This document shows positions 35,188-46,610 of a stretch of 64,000 nt of DNA, piece by piece. This DNA comes from Brachypterus glaber. Lineage: Eukaryota; Arthropoda; Insecta; Coleoptera; Kateretidae. How positions within the stretch are numbered: position 1 is the first letter of the stretch; each line of letters opens with the position of its first letter. A program made the position numbers and the translations under genes. The DNA is taken from NCBI GenBank assembly GCA_958510825.1, contig OY294049.1, positions 30,098,774-30,162,773 on the forward strand. Reading direction: 5' to 3'. The notes under the pieces were generated by a model. That model saw only the letters and a list, made by a program, of their open reading frames with translations, was not told the DNA's origin and did no database searches.

Positions 35188-35814
35188 TCTCTATATTTCT
35201 TAATGCATTTTACCGCAAAAAAGTCCTAAGCTTTAATTTAAATTAATTAGTTATTTAGAAATGTTTTTATTTAATTATGTTTTATAATATATATATATAG
35301 AGTTTTTTACATTGCTAAAATTGTTAAAATGGAACTTTTTAATAAACTAAACTAAGCGATAACAAAAATTTTTAAGGGAAATAAATTTTATTAAACAAAC
35401 CTAATAAGATATGTATTTGGAACTTTTTAAAAGTGCCAAGTACCCCAAAACGGTGTTAACGTTTTTTACTTAGAACAGTACGGACAACAAATTTCATAAT
35501 TTCATATTTTATCTTATTTTAGGAGTGTCGTGTAGAAGAATGTTCTCTTTCGGGTTTAGTCGTTGATGGATTTAATACAATAACCAATAATCCACATACA
35601 TGGTCTAAGCCCGAAACTAAATTTTCTTTTAATTTTAGTGGTGGTAAAATTTTAAAATTTAAATTATGTTGACGTTTCATTAGGATTCCTAGTGTTCTGC
35701 CCGAGGTTCTGCCTTTATTTTATTTTAGAGGTCTTATCCCCAAAGTTGTTTATTAGGCTGAGTAGATTACCATCCTATTTTTTCAGAATAAAAAAATAGA
35801 GGTGGCCCACAGCC
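35188..35814. other. Intergenic, no gene seen
   Basis: AT-rich sequence with an (AT)n run near 35287-35300. The segment GTGCCAAGTACCCCAAAACG near 35434 and CGGACAACAAATTTC near 35481 have loose inverted matches near 36610-36690, so a weak palindrome may span the MITE that follows. No coding region. Confidence 0.4.
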
Positions 35815-36415
35815 AGGGACGTAGCTATGGGGGGATAGGGGGAACCACCCCCACCTATCTTAAAATTATAAAATGTTGCATATTTTATGGGTTAACACGT
35901 TTACTGCCAAGGGTAAATTAGTTGTCTGTTCGCTGCCGCCATGTTGCGTAAATTAATACGGTTAAAACGAGTATTCTCGTAGTGAGCCTCCAGAACCAGA
36001 CTGCCAACTATTATCAATTATCTCGTATTTGGCAGTCAACGTATTAAAAACAAAAAAGTTGTAATTTTAGCAGTAGTGGAAACGTTCTTTTTTTTGGTCA
36101 TCAACTTTTTTGTCAAGGGAATAAAAGTTGTAATTTTAGACTAAAAAAAAATGTAATTTTCGACTTTTTCCCCCACTAAATCTTCTTCGCTAGGGCCCTG
36201 TAATTTTAACAGTAGTGAATTTTGAAATTAGAAAAAGTTGTATATTTCATGGGTTAAACATATAAAAGTTGTAATACTAGCAGAAGTGGGACGGTTTTTT
36301 TTTAGTCATAAACTTTTTTGTCGAAGGTATAACATTTGTAATTAGACTAAAAAAAGTTGTGATTTTCGACCTTCTTCCCCCCCTCACTAAATCTTTTTCG
36401 CTACAGCCAGCTTTT
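35815..36415. mobile_element. Small DNA-transposon derivative with internal direct repeat
   Basis: It starts CAGGGACGTAGCTA at 35815, and TCGCTAGGGCCCTG at 36188-36201 is its imperfect inverse, giving a ~387 bp core. A second, related block (AAAAGTTGTAAT, GTCATAAACTTTTTTGTCG, CACTAAATCTTTTTCGCTA) runs on to about 36410, so the element is partly duplicated in direct orientation. No coding capacity. Superfamily unclear. Confidence 0.5.
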
Positions 36416-36784
36416 GTAAACAATCGTTTTCCAGATTTATTTTTTTAAGCCTATTATAAATATATAAAATGGGTTTTTGCACATTATAGTGATCTAGGAT
36501 AAATAGGGAAGAAAATTCAACATTTTGATGTTATCCCAAAAGTGTGCTAAAAATAGCCCTTTCAATTTTAACTCTTCTACAAGGCACTCCTAAAATAAGA
36601 AAAAAGACATCCGGTTTTTCCGATGAAATTTGTTGTCCGTATTGTTCCAAGTAAAAAACAATAACATCATTTTTCGGCACTTGCCTTTTTTGTTAAAGAA
36701 TGCATTTTAAAAAGGTGATAAATTTTAATAAAAAAATTATGTGTTATTACTTAGACCTTTTTTGCGCTAAAATGCATTAAAAAA
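36416..36784. other. Intergenic, no gene seen
   Basis: AT-rich. The part at about 36600-36690 has the loose inverted similarity to 35430-35500 noted above. No coding region. Confidence 0.4.
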
Positions 36785-37170
36785 ATATAGACAATGGAAT
36801 AGAATAGAATAGATTTATTTATGCTAAATAGAAGTTTTTACAAGATTGCAATCGTCAGGATGATATTTGAAAATTTAACTAAATAACTAAACATAATAAA
36901 ATAAATAACAACATAACAAACACAGATATCACAAAAATTAGAATTCGTTTATATTAACATTTCTAAGAGAATTAGTGAATTCGTCCGTGGAATAAAATGC
37001 ATGAACCAAAAGGTAATGTTTCAGCCTTTTTTTGAACGTATTGTCACCCAATTGAGTTATTTCAATGGGTAAACTTTTGTAAAAAGAGGGACCAAAATAA
37101 TTAAAGCAATGTCTACTAGAATGCAGTCTTAAAAACGAAAGTTTAATTTTATCTCTATTACGTGTAGTAG
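36785..37170 (-). mobile_element. 5'-truncated LINE, RT C-terminal end
   Basis: On the minus strand the coding piece TRNRDKIKLSFLRLHSSRH and FGPSFYKSLPIEI, then FKKRLKHYLL, is the typical C-terminus of a Jockey/CR1-type ORF2. It ends in a 3' UTR with GACGATTGCAATCTTGTAAA and a (TATTC)n tail at 36785-36805. At 37170 the LINE meets the gypsy LTR; the ~41 codons open beyond that point are LTR sequence, not LINE. Confidence 0.7.
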
Positions 37171-39204
37171 TGTTACATTGGAAAATTGATTCAATGTAAC
37201 TAAAATTTAAATAATAAAAATCTGGCTTACCTTTAACTTGTGTGAAGTCTTTTGGATCCTGGTACCGTTTAAATATTCTTTGGTTTTGGCCCAATTTATC
37301 TGGTTATACATAACCTCAAAAGGTAACACTTATTTTTAGGTTATCAGAAATCCACAGGCATTTCATATATTGATTCTAGGGCTAGCACATCAGATTTTGG
37401 TTATTATACTTCTATCTAGGGTCAATTAGTTTAATTAGTTTTATAATTAAACAGAAATTCATTTGTTTACAAGGCGGTAATTTGGTTGGATAATATAAGA
37501 ATTTTTAAATATATACTTACGGGGAAGCAGAAGCTGTGGAAACTTTATTATATAAACAGCATGAGGCACATTTTAGTGATATTTCATGGGTAATCTTCTA
37601 GAATCTGGCATAGTAAATAATCAAATCTAAATTTGTCGTTTCGATAGTTGTCTGTCATTTCTGTCAAATGAAAACGTTCTTTCTGCGCAAGTGCTAGTTA
37701 CATTTATGATTGGCTCCTAGATGGCAGCATATTTTATAAATGGAGAATTTTGAATTTGAATTGGTATTTTCTTTTAATTTGATAATATATTAAAAGATGA
37801 TTAAATTTGCTGTTTCGGAATATCCTGACGTTATCCTTTATATCCTGTCATATCCTATGTCTTTAAGTATAATTGTTCTGGTTTCGCGTGTGTTGGAAAA
37901 ATTTAAATTTGGCCTTTTGGCACAAAAATTATGTCCTGGAAAAATCCGTGTCGCGCATGACTTAATTAAAATTTTGTATCTGGTTCCGGGGGGGTGTCGC
38001 GCATAATCCAATTTTTGGGGTCTTGATGGTAAATCGCAAATTAAAACTCTTTCATTTAAGATTCATCGATTTTACAGTTAGCAAGTATTTTAGTGTTTTT
38101 TTACTGAAGTTCAGGATTTTAAAATACTTGCAGTTTTATAGTAATTATTTAAATTTATTTTTATGTTTAATTACTTTTATCGGTTTTCCGGATTTATTTG
38201 TAATAATTGGTGAGTTTTTAAATATTTATTTTCCTTTTTCTATACTAATTTAAATTTTCTTAAATTAGATAATTTTATATATTGGTAAATGGGAATTCTC
38301 TCGGAACAGATCGCTGGACATACTTCTAGGCCAAATAATAACAAAGTGAGTTTAATTTGATTTTTAATTTTGACCTAATGGAAATTTAAGGAAACGTGGT
38401 ACTGTATTTTTATATTCGTTAAATTAAATTTCTATTATTGTACAAAGTTATTATGCGCATTTTCCCATGTATATTTTTCCAACACACGTGTTTTCCATTA
38501 CAGGGCCTATTTTGGATATTTTGCTATTTTGGATATTTCCCTATTTTGGATATTTTGCTATTTTGGATATTTCCCTATTTTGGATATATAGGTATTTTGG
38601 ATATTTCCGTATTTTGGTACCTATTTTTGTGCTTTGGTACCACCCATACTTAAAAACGAGAGACCTTCATTGTTGTGAATCGTTCCCGTCTGAATAACAT
38701 AGCCGCTGCTAGATTTTCGTTATTTGGCGAAGGCGCCGACCACATGTAAAGGTATATTTTTATATTTTGTATCTCACCAATTTGTGGAGTTATAAATCCA
38801 CAGATTGTGCCATTTTGTATATTTTATAACTGCAGTTATAGTGAACTTTTAATCTTTAATAATATTTATAGGTATATTTTTATATTTCTTTATATTTTGT
38901 ATCTCGCCAATCTGTAGTTATAAACCCAACAGATTGTGCTATTTTTATATATATATGCAAATTATAACCGCAGTTATCATTAATTCATCTTTTTATAGTA
39001 ATTTATATAGTATTTTATTTAATTTAAAATATACGAACTCTTATAAATAAACACAAATTTTTCTTTTTATCCCTATTCCTAAACTGGTAACCCATGCCTA
39101 GCCTGGGTATATAAATTTTATTTGTTGCTCTGAGAGTACTCTGGGATAGAATATAATATTATATATATTATTTTACTATTACAGAGTATTTTTTTTACGT
39201 GACA
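37171..39204 (+). repeat. Gypsy 5' LTR (2.03 kb)
   Basis: Begins TGTTACATTGGAAAATTG and ends TTTTACGTGACA. It contains a 17-base minisatellite at about 38505-38620 (TATTTTGGATATTTCCC and variants, ~7 units). Small frames that recur in every LTR copy are not genes. Confidence 0.85.
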
Positions 39205-39207
39205 TTT

Positions 39208-39225
39208 TGGCGCCCAATAAATCAG
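39208..39225 (+). promoter_or_regulatory. Gypsy primer-binding site
   Basis: TGGCGCCCAATAAATCAG begins three bases after the LTR. TGGCGCC is the start seen in tRNA-Lys-primed elements, but the following bases do not let me fix the primer. Confidence 0.6.
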
Positions 39226-39324
39226 TTTAGAATAGGAATATTAAGGTCTTTTTAAAGTTAAATTGGTGTTTATTTTACAGTGGGTTCGTTTTTTTAATTA
39301 TTTGGTAATTGTTAGTGTTTTTTA

Positions 39325-39665
39325 CAGTGAGCACGCACTGTAACAAAATTTAGGGATAATTGCAGTGGGTGTGTTGGACACGCACTGTAATATATTTTTT
39401 TTTTAAAGAATTGTAGTGAGTGCGCACTGTAAGATTTTTGGTAAAATTGCAGTGGGTGTGTTGGACACGCACTGTAATATATTTTTTTGATCGAATTGTA
39501 GTGAGTGCGCACTGTAAGGTTTTTGGTAAAATTGCAGTGGGTGTAACGGACACGCACTGTAATATTTTTTTTAGGTATATAGTGTGCGCACTAAAATTGC
39601 AGTGGGTGTACTGGACACGCACTGTAATATATATATTTTTATAGACAAATAGTAAGCGCACTGTG
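39325..39665 (+). repeat. Hairpin-rich tandem repeat in the gypsy leader
   Basis: About four units of ~75-115 bases. Each has GCAGTGGGTGTG...GACACGCACTGTAA, which folds into a ~10-bp stem with one mismatch, and most also have a second half, GTAGTGAGTGCGCACTGTAA, which is also self-complementary. They lie in the untranslated leader between the primer-binding site and gag, where packaging and dimerisation signals of LTR elements are found; that role is inference. Open frames on the minus strand here are repeat by-products. Confidence 0.75.
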
Positions 39666-39870
39666 ACATTTTTTAGTATTTTTAGTGGTAAATGAAAATT
39701 TTTGCAAAAAAAATTAGGATTTGTCTAATTAAAGGTGGAATAAGAACATAACAAAAAAAAAGTAAAGACGGTTTTGGGTATTTTTTTATTATAATTTTGA
39801 GTTTAGTATTGTGCCTGCGAATTTTGCTAAGATATATTTTCGGTTGGTACTGTTGTTTTGTGATTAGACT
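39666..39870 (+). other. Rest of gypsy 5' leader
   Basis: Non-coding AT-rich leader between the hairpin repeats and the gag ATG. No competing upstream start of note. Confidence 0.5.
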
Positions 39871-41715
39871 ATGGACGTAAACAGGCTTCGCAGCGACGAA
39901 CTGGTTTACGAGCTGGGAGTTCGGGGAGCCGCTACAGACGGTCTTGTTGTCTCTCTACGAACCAGGCTAAGAGACCGGCTTAGGCTTGAGAGAGCTGGTG
40001 CATATAGTCCTGGACCGGCGTGTAGGCTGGATGCTTCCTCGGAGCTGGATATCTGCAACAAGAAATTATATGAATTATTAAATGAGATCCGAAACTTTAA
40101 CATAGATAACGCAGAGAATGAAAGAATTCGGATTAATTCTCGATTGTTGCACATATCCGGCAGGCTCAATAGGTTAGTGGGCTTGAGTGGCGAACAACTG
40201 AAGAGGTTAGACTCTCTGGTTGGTCGTTGCTCGGGTTTATTAGCTGAGCTGGAGGTGGCGTACACGCGTGCATGTCGTCCTGCACCAGTTGCTGCATGTC
40301 CAGAGGCCCGACCGGTGGTGTCACGATCAATAATCGACGAGCCCATTGAACTTTTGCCAATAGTAATCACACCCCTAAGGTCGCTTTTTGAAGTACCAAC
40401 GGAAAACCTTGTCGAAGTCGCAGAACCCGTAGCTTCATCCCCTCAATTAGACATTTCCAATGCTGTCCCCAACCCTGTAGTTTCCCGAATAAATCCCCAG
40501 GACAGACGTACTGACGGGAACGTGCATTTTAACCCACAACGGGTGGAGCATCCACATAGTGGATCAATTTATGAGATTCCACTATACCCTAGTGGGTTAA
40601 ACGCAAACGCTATCCCTGACAATATTTTTTCTTCCCCAGCTCACAATCCCAACATGACTAATCCCTTTTTAGAAAATGGACAGACGGACGGACATGAATA
40701 TGACAGACAGACAGACGAAAATTTTGAGAACCTTGCAAGCGCCCAATCTAGAAATCAAGACGTAAATAATAATGAACCGGACTACCGTATGCCTTATGGT
40801 CGCCCTGCAGTTTCTTTTGGGGGAGCTGACGGCTACCAAAACCCATCGGGCTTAAGGAACGACTTCAGTCACTCACGTGGCAACAGTATTGCAGCGTATA
40901 ACGCTATCATGAAGTGGAACCTTAAGTTTGATGGCAATGGCAGTGTGTCTGCTTTCTTAGAGAGAGTGGAGGAGCTAAGTGTGGCATGCGGAGTAGATAC
41001 CGCACAGTTATTCCAATGTGCGGTGGTGCTTTTTGACGGTACGGCGTTGACTTGGTATAGATCAAATAAAAGTACGCTGTATAATTGGGAAGGGTTAGTA
41101 AGTGGTTTAAGGGCTACTTATCTGTCTTTTGACTATGAGGAGGATATTTGGTCGGATATACGTAGTCGGACTCAAGGCATGGGCGAAAGATCCGCAATTT
41201 TCATTGCGGTAATGGAAAATCTTTTCAATAAACTGTCCAGCAAGCCAGCCGAAGAGTCGCGGATACGTATAATCCGGCGGAATCTCCTTCTGTTTGTCCA
41301 AAACCAGTTGGCTTTGGTGAATGTGACCTCGTTATCTGAGTTGCGGGAGGCCTGTAGGAAAGTGGAGGAGGCCTACTTAAGGTCACTTAAGGTTAAACCA
41401 CCTCCCACAGGCCGCAATCAGATGACGGAGCCAGATTTGGCATACCGCCGGCCCCGTGTAGAAGTCTTGACCAATGACTTAATGTCATTCGGTGAAGATT
41501 CTGCACAGGGGAACGTTTTGGACAGGCAAGTCAGGGCAGATAGGGCAAATATGTTACCTCGCAAAACCGTTGTATGTTATAATTGTCGTTGTGAGGGACA
41601 TATTTACCCTGATTGCGATAAACCCTTCACAAAACGATGTTTTAAGTGTGGAAAATTAAATCATACAACGTACTCCTGCCCTGACTGTTCGGGAAATGTA
41701 AGGGGGGGTCACTGA
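39871..41715 (+). CDS. gag: Gypsy gag polyprotein
   Basis: 614 codons, uninterrupted, from ATG 39871. The N-terminus (MDVNRLRSDELVYELGVRG) is followed by a Pro/Asn-rich middle. The capsid-like region (about residues 345-480) contains KWNLKFDGNGSVSAFLERVE and FDGTALTWYRSN, the usual retrotransposon gag landmarks. Two CCHC knuckles close the protein: CYNCRCEGHIYPDC and CFKCGKLNHTTYSC. It would form the particle and bind RNA. It stops at 41713-41715, nine bases before the pol ATG and in another frame. Confidence 0.9.
   Translation: MDVNRLRSDELVYELGVRGAATDGLVVSLRTRLRDRLRLERAGAYSPGPACRLDASSELDICNKKLYELLNEIRNFNIDNAENERIRINSRLLHISGRLNRLVGLSGEQLKRLDSLVGRCSGLLAELEVAYTRACRPAPVAACPEARPVVSRSIIDEPIELLPIVITPLRSLFEVPTENLVEVAEPVASSPQLDISNAVPNPVVSRINPQDRRTDGNVHFNPQRVEHPHSGSIYEIPLYPSGLNANAIPDNIFSSPAHNPNMTNPFLENGQTDGHEYDRQTDENFENLASAQSRNQDVNNNEPDYRMPYGRPAVSFGGADGYQNPSGLRNDFSHSRGNSIAAYNAIMKWNLKFDGNGSVSAFLERVEELSVACGVDTAQLFQCAVVLFDGTALTWYRSNKSTLYNWEGLVSGLRATYLSFDYEEDIWSDIRSRTQGMGERSAIFIAVMENLFNKLSSKPAEESRIRIIRRNLLLFVQNQLALVNVTSLSELREACRKVEEAYLRSLKVKPPPTGRNQMTEPDLAYRRPRVEVLTNDLMSFGEDSAQGNVLDRQVRADRANMLPRKTVVCYNCRCEGHIYPDCDKPFTKRCFKCGKLNHTTYSCPDCSGNVRGGH
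41703..41709 (+). promoter_or_regulatory. Candidate -1 ribosomal frameshift site
   Basis: The last gag codons are AGG GGG GGT CAC TGA, which contain the slippery heptamer G-GGG-GGT in the right phase four bases before the stop. A -1 slip enters the pol frame, which is open from there through the ATG at 41724. I did not identify a clear downstream pseudoknot by eye. Confidence 0.5.
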
Positions 41716-41723
41716 GCAGCCCA

Positions 41724-42788
41724 ATGGTGACTCCCATACACCAAGCGTTGGGCAAACCTGGGTCACAAGACGTAAATTTATTTTTAGATTTTTTATTAGC
41801 GAACATTAGCGGCGATGAGCGGCCGTATTTAAAAATTAATATTTTAGGGAAAGAATTTTTTGGACTTTTGGATTCTGGAGCCTCCAGAACGGTAGTGGGA
41901 GGTGTAGGCATCCGTTCATTGGAGAAATTGGGCTTGAAACTACAGCAGTCGACTATCCCGTCATGCAGTGTTGCTGACGGTAAATCTTGCGACGTTATTG
42001 GTAGTTTTTCTGTACCTGCTGTGGTTCAAGAACAATTTCACCTCGTGGAAATGTTGGCCATACCTTCTCTGCCGCATTCCATTATTCTGGGGTCTGATTT
42101 TTGGCGTCAAGCGGGGATTATACCCAATCTAAGAGATGGTACTTGGGTGTTCTCAAAGGATGTTAAGGGACCGAGTATCGCGGAACTGCAAGTAGATAGC
42201 GGGTTAACTTTGAAGCAAAGGAAACAGCTGGATAAAGTTTTACAAATGATAGATACTGACAACCCTGACGCTATAGGCTGTGTAAAAGTCATTAAACATG
42301 ACATAAAAACTAATGCAGAGCCCATCAGGCAGCGTCAGTACCCTATCTCGCCAGCACTTTTGAAACATGTACATGCGCAGCTGGATGATCTTTTGCTCCA
42401 AGGGGTGGTGGAACCTTCTACCAGCCCATGGTCTAATCCAATTGTCATGGTGAAAAAAAAGGATAATACCTATAGGTTTTGCATCGATTTCCGCAAAGTT
42501 AATAAAGTTGCGGAACGCGATGCATACCCACTTCCTAACATCAACACCATGCTTGACAAGTTGCGCGATGCCCGGTATCTTACATCTTTGGATATAAAAA
42601 GTGCTTTTTGGCAGGTACCTCTCACGGATAGGGCTAAGCCTATTACGGCATTTGTGGTTCCTCAGCGGGGGTTGTTTCAATTCAAGAGAATGGTAATGGG
42701 GCTACATAATTCAAGCGCTACATTTCAGAGGCTAGCTGATATTATTTTGGGAGATTTGGAATGGAAGAGAATGTTTTGGTATATTTAG
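41724..42788 (+). pseudogene. pol: Gypsy pol part 1: protease and N-terminal RT
   Basis: 354 codons. The aspartic protease has LLDSGASRTVVGG (about residues 51-63). The RT starts with PIRQRQYPISPALLKHV, WSNPIVMVKKKDNTYRFCID and FRKVNKVAERDAYPLPNI, then LTSLDIKSAFWQVPL with the first catalytic aspartate. The frame ends at 42788, a few codons before the YxDD box, because of a one-base-type frameshift near 42770; the remainder continues in the frame opened at 42761. Confidence 0.9.
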
Positions 42789-44854
42789 ACGACATTATTA
42801 TTATTAGTAAAAATTTTGAGGATCATTTACGAATTTTAAAAATAGTTCTGCAACGCCTCAAAGATGCTGGTTTGACCCTGCGTTTGGATAAGTGCCACTT
42901 TTGCAAACCCGAACTTAAGTTTTTGGGATACGTGGTGAATCACTCAGGGTTGTTGGTCGATACTGACAAAGTCAAAGCCGTACTTGAAATACCTAGCCCA
43001 AAATCAGTCCGCGAGGTGCGCCGTATTATTGGTATGACTGGGTGGTATCGTAGGTTCATTCCCAATTATTCAACCATTGCTGCCCCCATTACAAATTTGA
43101 TTCGTAAGAATCAACCTTTTGTTTGGAGTGAGGAGTGTGAGGGTGCTTTTCGCACTTTAAAGGAAAGGTTGGTTTCCGCGCCCATTATGACGTGCCCAAA
43201 CTTCGACATTCCTTTCGTGGTTCAATCCGATTCCAGCGACTACGGATTGGGTTCGGTTCTTTCGCAAAAAACTGAAGAGGGGGAAAGGGTGGTGTGTTAT
43301 GCAAGTCGTTCCTTGGATAAAAATGAAAGAAAATACTCCACGACAGAAAAAGAATGTTTAGCACTGTTGTGGAGTATAGAAAAGTTCCGCCCCTACATTG
43401 AGGGCACTAGGTTCACTTGCATAACAGACCACTTTGCGTTAAAATGGCTTCATGAACTTAAGTCACCCTCAGGAAGACTGGCGCGCTGGAGTGTGAGGCT
43501 CCAACAGTATGATTTTGATGTGATACATCGGCCGGGACGTGAACATGTAGTACCTGATGCTCTCTCAAGGGCTGTACCCCTCTTAGACCTTGTAAATTCT
43601 GACCCCCCTTTATTTGAAAATTATAAGGACAAATGGCTGGACAATTTAAATATTAAAATTAAGGAAAATCCCCTCAAATTTCCTCTTTGGCGGGTGGAGA
43701 ATAATTTGACTTTAAAAAAATGTAGGGAAGGCTGGAAGATAGTTGTACCCAAGTCTTGTAGGCAAAATATTATTAAACAATTTCATGACGCAGACACGGC
43801 CGGGCATTGCGGAATTTATAAAACTGAAAACCGTATTTCCCAAAAGTATTTTTGGCCTAAAATGAAATACGACATAACTCGTTATGTCCGGGCGTGTTCT
43901 GTCTGCTTGGCGCAAAAACCGGAGCAGAAGGCGCCGGCTGGGTTAATTTGCGGCCGTCCCAATGTAAAGGGACCATGGTCTACGGTCTCATGCGACCTAG
44001 TTGGTCCTTTGTCCCGGAGTTCGGCTGGTTTTAAGTATATTTTGAGCGTACAAGACTATTTCAGTAAATTTTGTTTGTTTTTACCTATAAGAACTCCATC
44101 TGCCAAAGTTATTTGCAAACTTTTAGAGGACAATCTGTTCCTTTTATTCGGTACGCCCCTGCATTTAATTATGGACAATGGTGGGCAGTTTCGGGGAAAG
44201 GAGATGGATGCGTTATGTAGGAAATATGGTGTGCATGTTTCTTACACACCACTGTACCATCCAGAGTCCAATCCCTGTGAGAGACAACACCGGACCCTGA
44301 AAGTAATTTTGTCCTCATATATTAAAGGTCAGAACCATCGTAGCTGGGACCAACATTTACAAAAGGCTGCTTGTGCTATGCGCACGTCAAAGCATGAGAG
44401 CATTGGTTACTCACCGTATTTTGTAAATTTTGGTCGGGAGATGTGTGTCCATGGTGATGATCATAAAATCAATAGTATTTTGAAACCATCGGAGAGCAAT
44501 ATAGAGCAGCACAATGCGGAATTCGCCAAGATATACGAAAGGGTACGGAAACATCTTCTAAAGGTTTCAGAGCGCAGTCAAACCAGATATAACCTAAGAA
44601 GGAGAAATGTCAATTACAATGTCAATGACAAGGTTTGGGTCAGGAATCATGTTCAGTCGGATGCGAGTAAGTTTTTTACAGCCAAACTGGCACCAAAGTT
44701 TAAGGGTCCCTTTAAAATTTATAAAAAGGTGTCACCCTGGACTTATGAACTAGTAAGTAATGATAATAAGTCTCAAGGTGTATGGAATGTACGAGATTTA
44801 AAACCGCATGTGACTGAGCATACTATTGAGCATGATTCCGACTCTGATATCTAG
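42761..44854 (+). pseudogene. pol: Gypsy pol part 2: RT catalytic box, RNase H, integrase
   Basis: 697 codons. It opens at the RT catalytic block (VYLDDIIIISKNFEDH), then the RNase H (VVQSDSSDYGLGSVLSQK, ERKYSTTEKECLAL and ITDHFALKWLHEL). The integrase has the HHCC zinc domain (FHDADTAGHCGIYKTENR to CSVC), the DDE core (SCDLVGPLSR, LIMDNGGQFRG, PESNPCERQHRTLK) and a GPF-KIYKK...YEL tail resembling the GPY/F module. No chromodomain is visible. It is intact apart from missing its 5' end through the frameshift. Confidence 0.9.
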
Positions 44855-46538
44855 GTATATTGTCTTTCTATTTTTTTTATCTATTTTTTTATTGTCAGAG
44901 GTGGACTTGTTTTTTTCTGACAATTAAGTATATGAATAAGGGGTGGGTTTTATTATAATTAGGGGAGGGTCATGGATTTAAAATTTAATTTTTCTTTTGG
45001 CACAAAAATTATGTCCTGGAAAAATCCGTGTCGCGCATGACTTAATTAAAATTTTGTATCTGGTTCCGGGGGGGTGTCGCGCATAATCCAATTTTTGGGG
45101 TCTTGATGGTAAATCGCAAATTAAAACTCTTTCATTTAAGATTCATCGATTTTACAGTTAGCAAGTATTTTAGTGTTTTTTTACTGAAGTTCAGGATTTT
45201 AAAATACTTGCAGTTTTATAGTAATTATTTAAATTTCTTTTTATGTTTAATTACTTTTATCGGTTTTCCGGATTTATTTGTAATAATTGGTGAGTTTTTA
45301 AATATTTATTTTCCTTTTTCTATACTAATTTAAATTTTCTTAAATTAGATAATTTTATATATTGGTAAATGGGAATTCTCTCGGAACAGATCGCTGGACA
45401 TACTTCTAGGCCAAATAATAACAAAGTGAGTTTAATTTGATTTTTAATTTTGACCTAATGGAAATTTAAGGAAACGTGGTACTGTATTTTTATATTCGTT
45501 AAATTAAATTTCTATTATTGTAAAAAGTTATTATGCGCATTTTCCCATGTATATTTTTCCAACACACGTGTTTTCCATTACAGGGCCTATTTTGGATATT
45601 TTGCTATTTTGGATATTTCCCTATTTTGGATATTTTGCTATTTTGGATATTTCCCTATTTTGGATATATTGGTATTTTGGATATTTCCGTATTTTGGTAC
45701 CTATTTTTGTGCTTTGGTACCACCCATACTTAAAAACGAGAGACCTTCATTGTTGTGAATCGTTCCCGTCTGAATAACATAGCCGCTGCTAGATTTTCGT
45801 TATTTGGCGAAGGCGCCGACCACATGTAAAGGTATATTTTTATATTTTGTATCTCACCAATTTGTGGAGTTATAAATCCACAGATTGTGCCATTTTGTAG
45901 GGGAGGGTCATGGATTTAAAATTTAATTTTTCTATTATAAATTGTCGCCCTGGGGTGAGGGTGTAAGAATTTTACCTCCAGGCTAACCCTGTGCAGTAAG
46001 AGTCTGCTATGTGTACAATCGCAGAGATAGCTTCACTTATCTGTAAATTGTAGGCTAGAATTATTAGTCAGAATTTAGTATTGTTATGTTTTTATTTTTT
46101 TTTAGGCTGTAGGGGGGAATTTAAACTTTATGAGAGTTTGTTTTGTATTTTCTTTACCTTTTAATTATTGCCTCGAAAGAAGGTATACATATTACTTCCT
46201 CAGTAGTATAGTGATAGGTATCTCCATGTAAAGAGAAGACAGAAATTTATATTTTCCAGTCTTTTCTATTCTATATTATGTATTTTTTTGTACTTTCCCG
46301 TGTAACCGAATCTGAAACAGCAAAGTTTAATTAGTATAGTAGTTAACATAGTTAAGCAGGCAGTTTGCAAATTTTTATTTTATATGAAGTCTTCTTCTAG
46401 GTTGATTACATGTAAATTTTTCTTTCTTTATACGAACAATTTTTATTATATTTTTGTAGAAAGAAGGATTTAAAGTTATTTGTGTATTTTGAACACATCG
46501 TGGTAGTTTTATTAAATTATATATAAATAAAAAGTCTT

Positions 46539-46610
46539 GCATCTGACCGGGATTCGAACCCATGACCTTAGAATTCTGAGTCAGGGAGTTAACCATTAGA
46601 CCAATCCGCT
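46539..46610 (-). ncRNA. Antisense tRNA-like unit in the gypsy 3' UTR, copy 1
   Basis: On the minus strand: A-box TGGTCTAATGG, B-box GGTTCGAATCC (perfect match to the Pol III consensus) and a T5 run just downstream (46529-46533). The T-loop hairpin forms, but the anticodon-stem region closes an 11-base loop (CAGAATTCTAA) and the acceptor ends pair poorly, so it is not a normal tRNA. It may be a tRNA-derived insert or a SINE head. Transcription is inference. Confidence 0.5.

Noticed and set aside
37171..37294. LINE coding extending into the gypsy LTR on the minus strand
   Set aside because: The same bases recur at 46719 and 49187 as LTR start, so the open frame there is accidental.
38500..38625. 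CRISPR-like regular repeats
   Set aside because: The units are contiguous without unique spacers, in a eukaryotic LTR. It is a minisatellite.
38023..38697. Frames of 66-76 codons repeated in each LTR copy
   Set aside because: They fall in LTR sequence and the 17-base minisatellite. Their recurrence reflects LTR copies, not a gene family.
39312..39661. Overlapping frames on both strands in the gypsy leader
   Set aside because: They translate the hairpin tandem repeats and start at arbitrary points. They lie in the untranslated leader.
46539..46610. Functional tRNA gene
   Set aside because: A- and B-boxes are perfect, but the acceptor stem does not pair and the anticodon loop has 11 bases.
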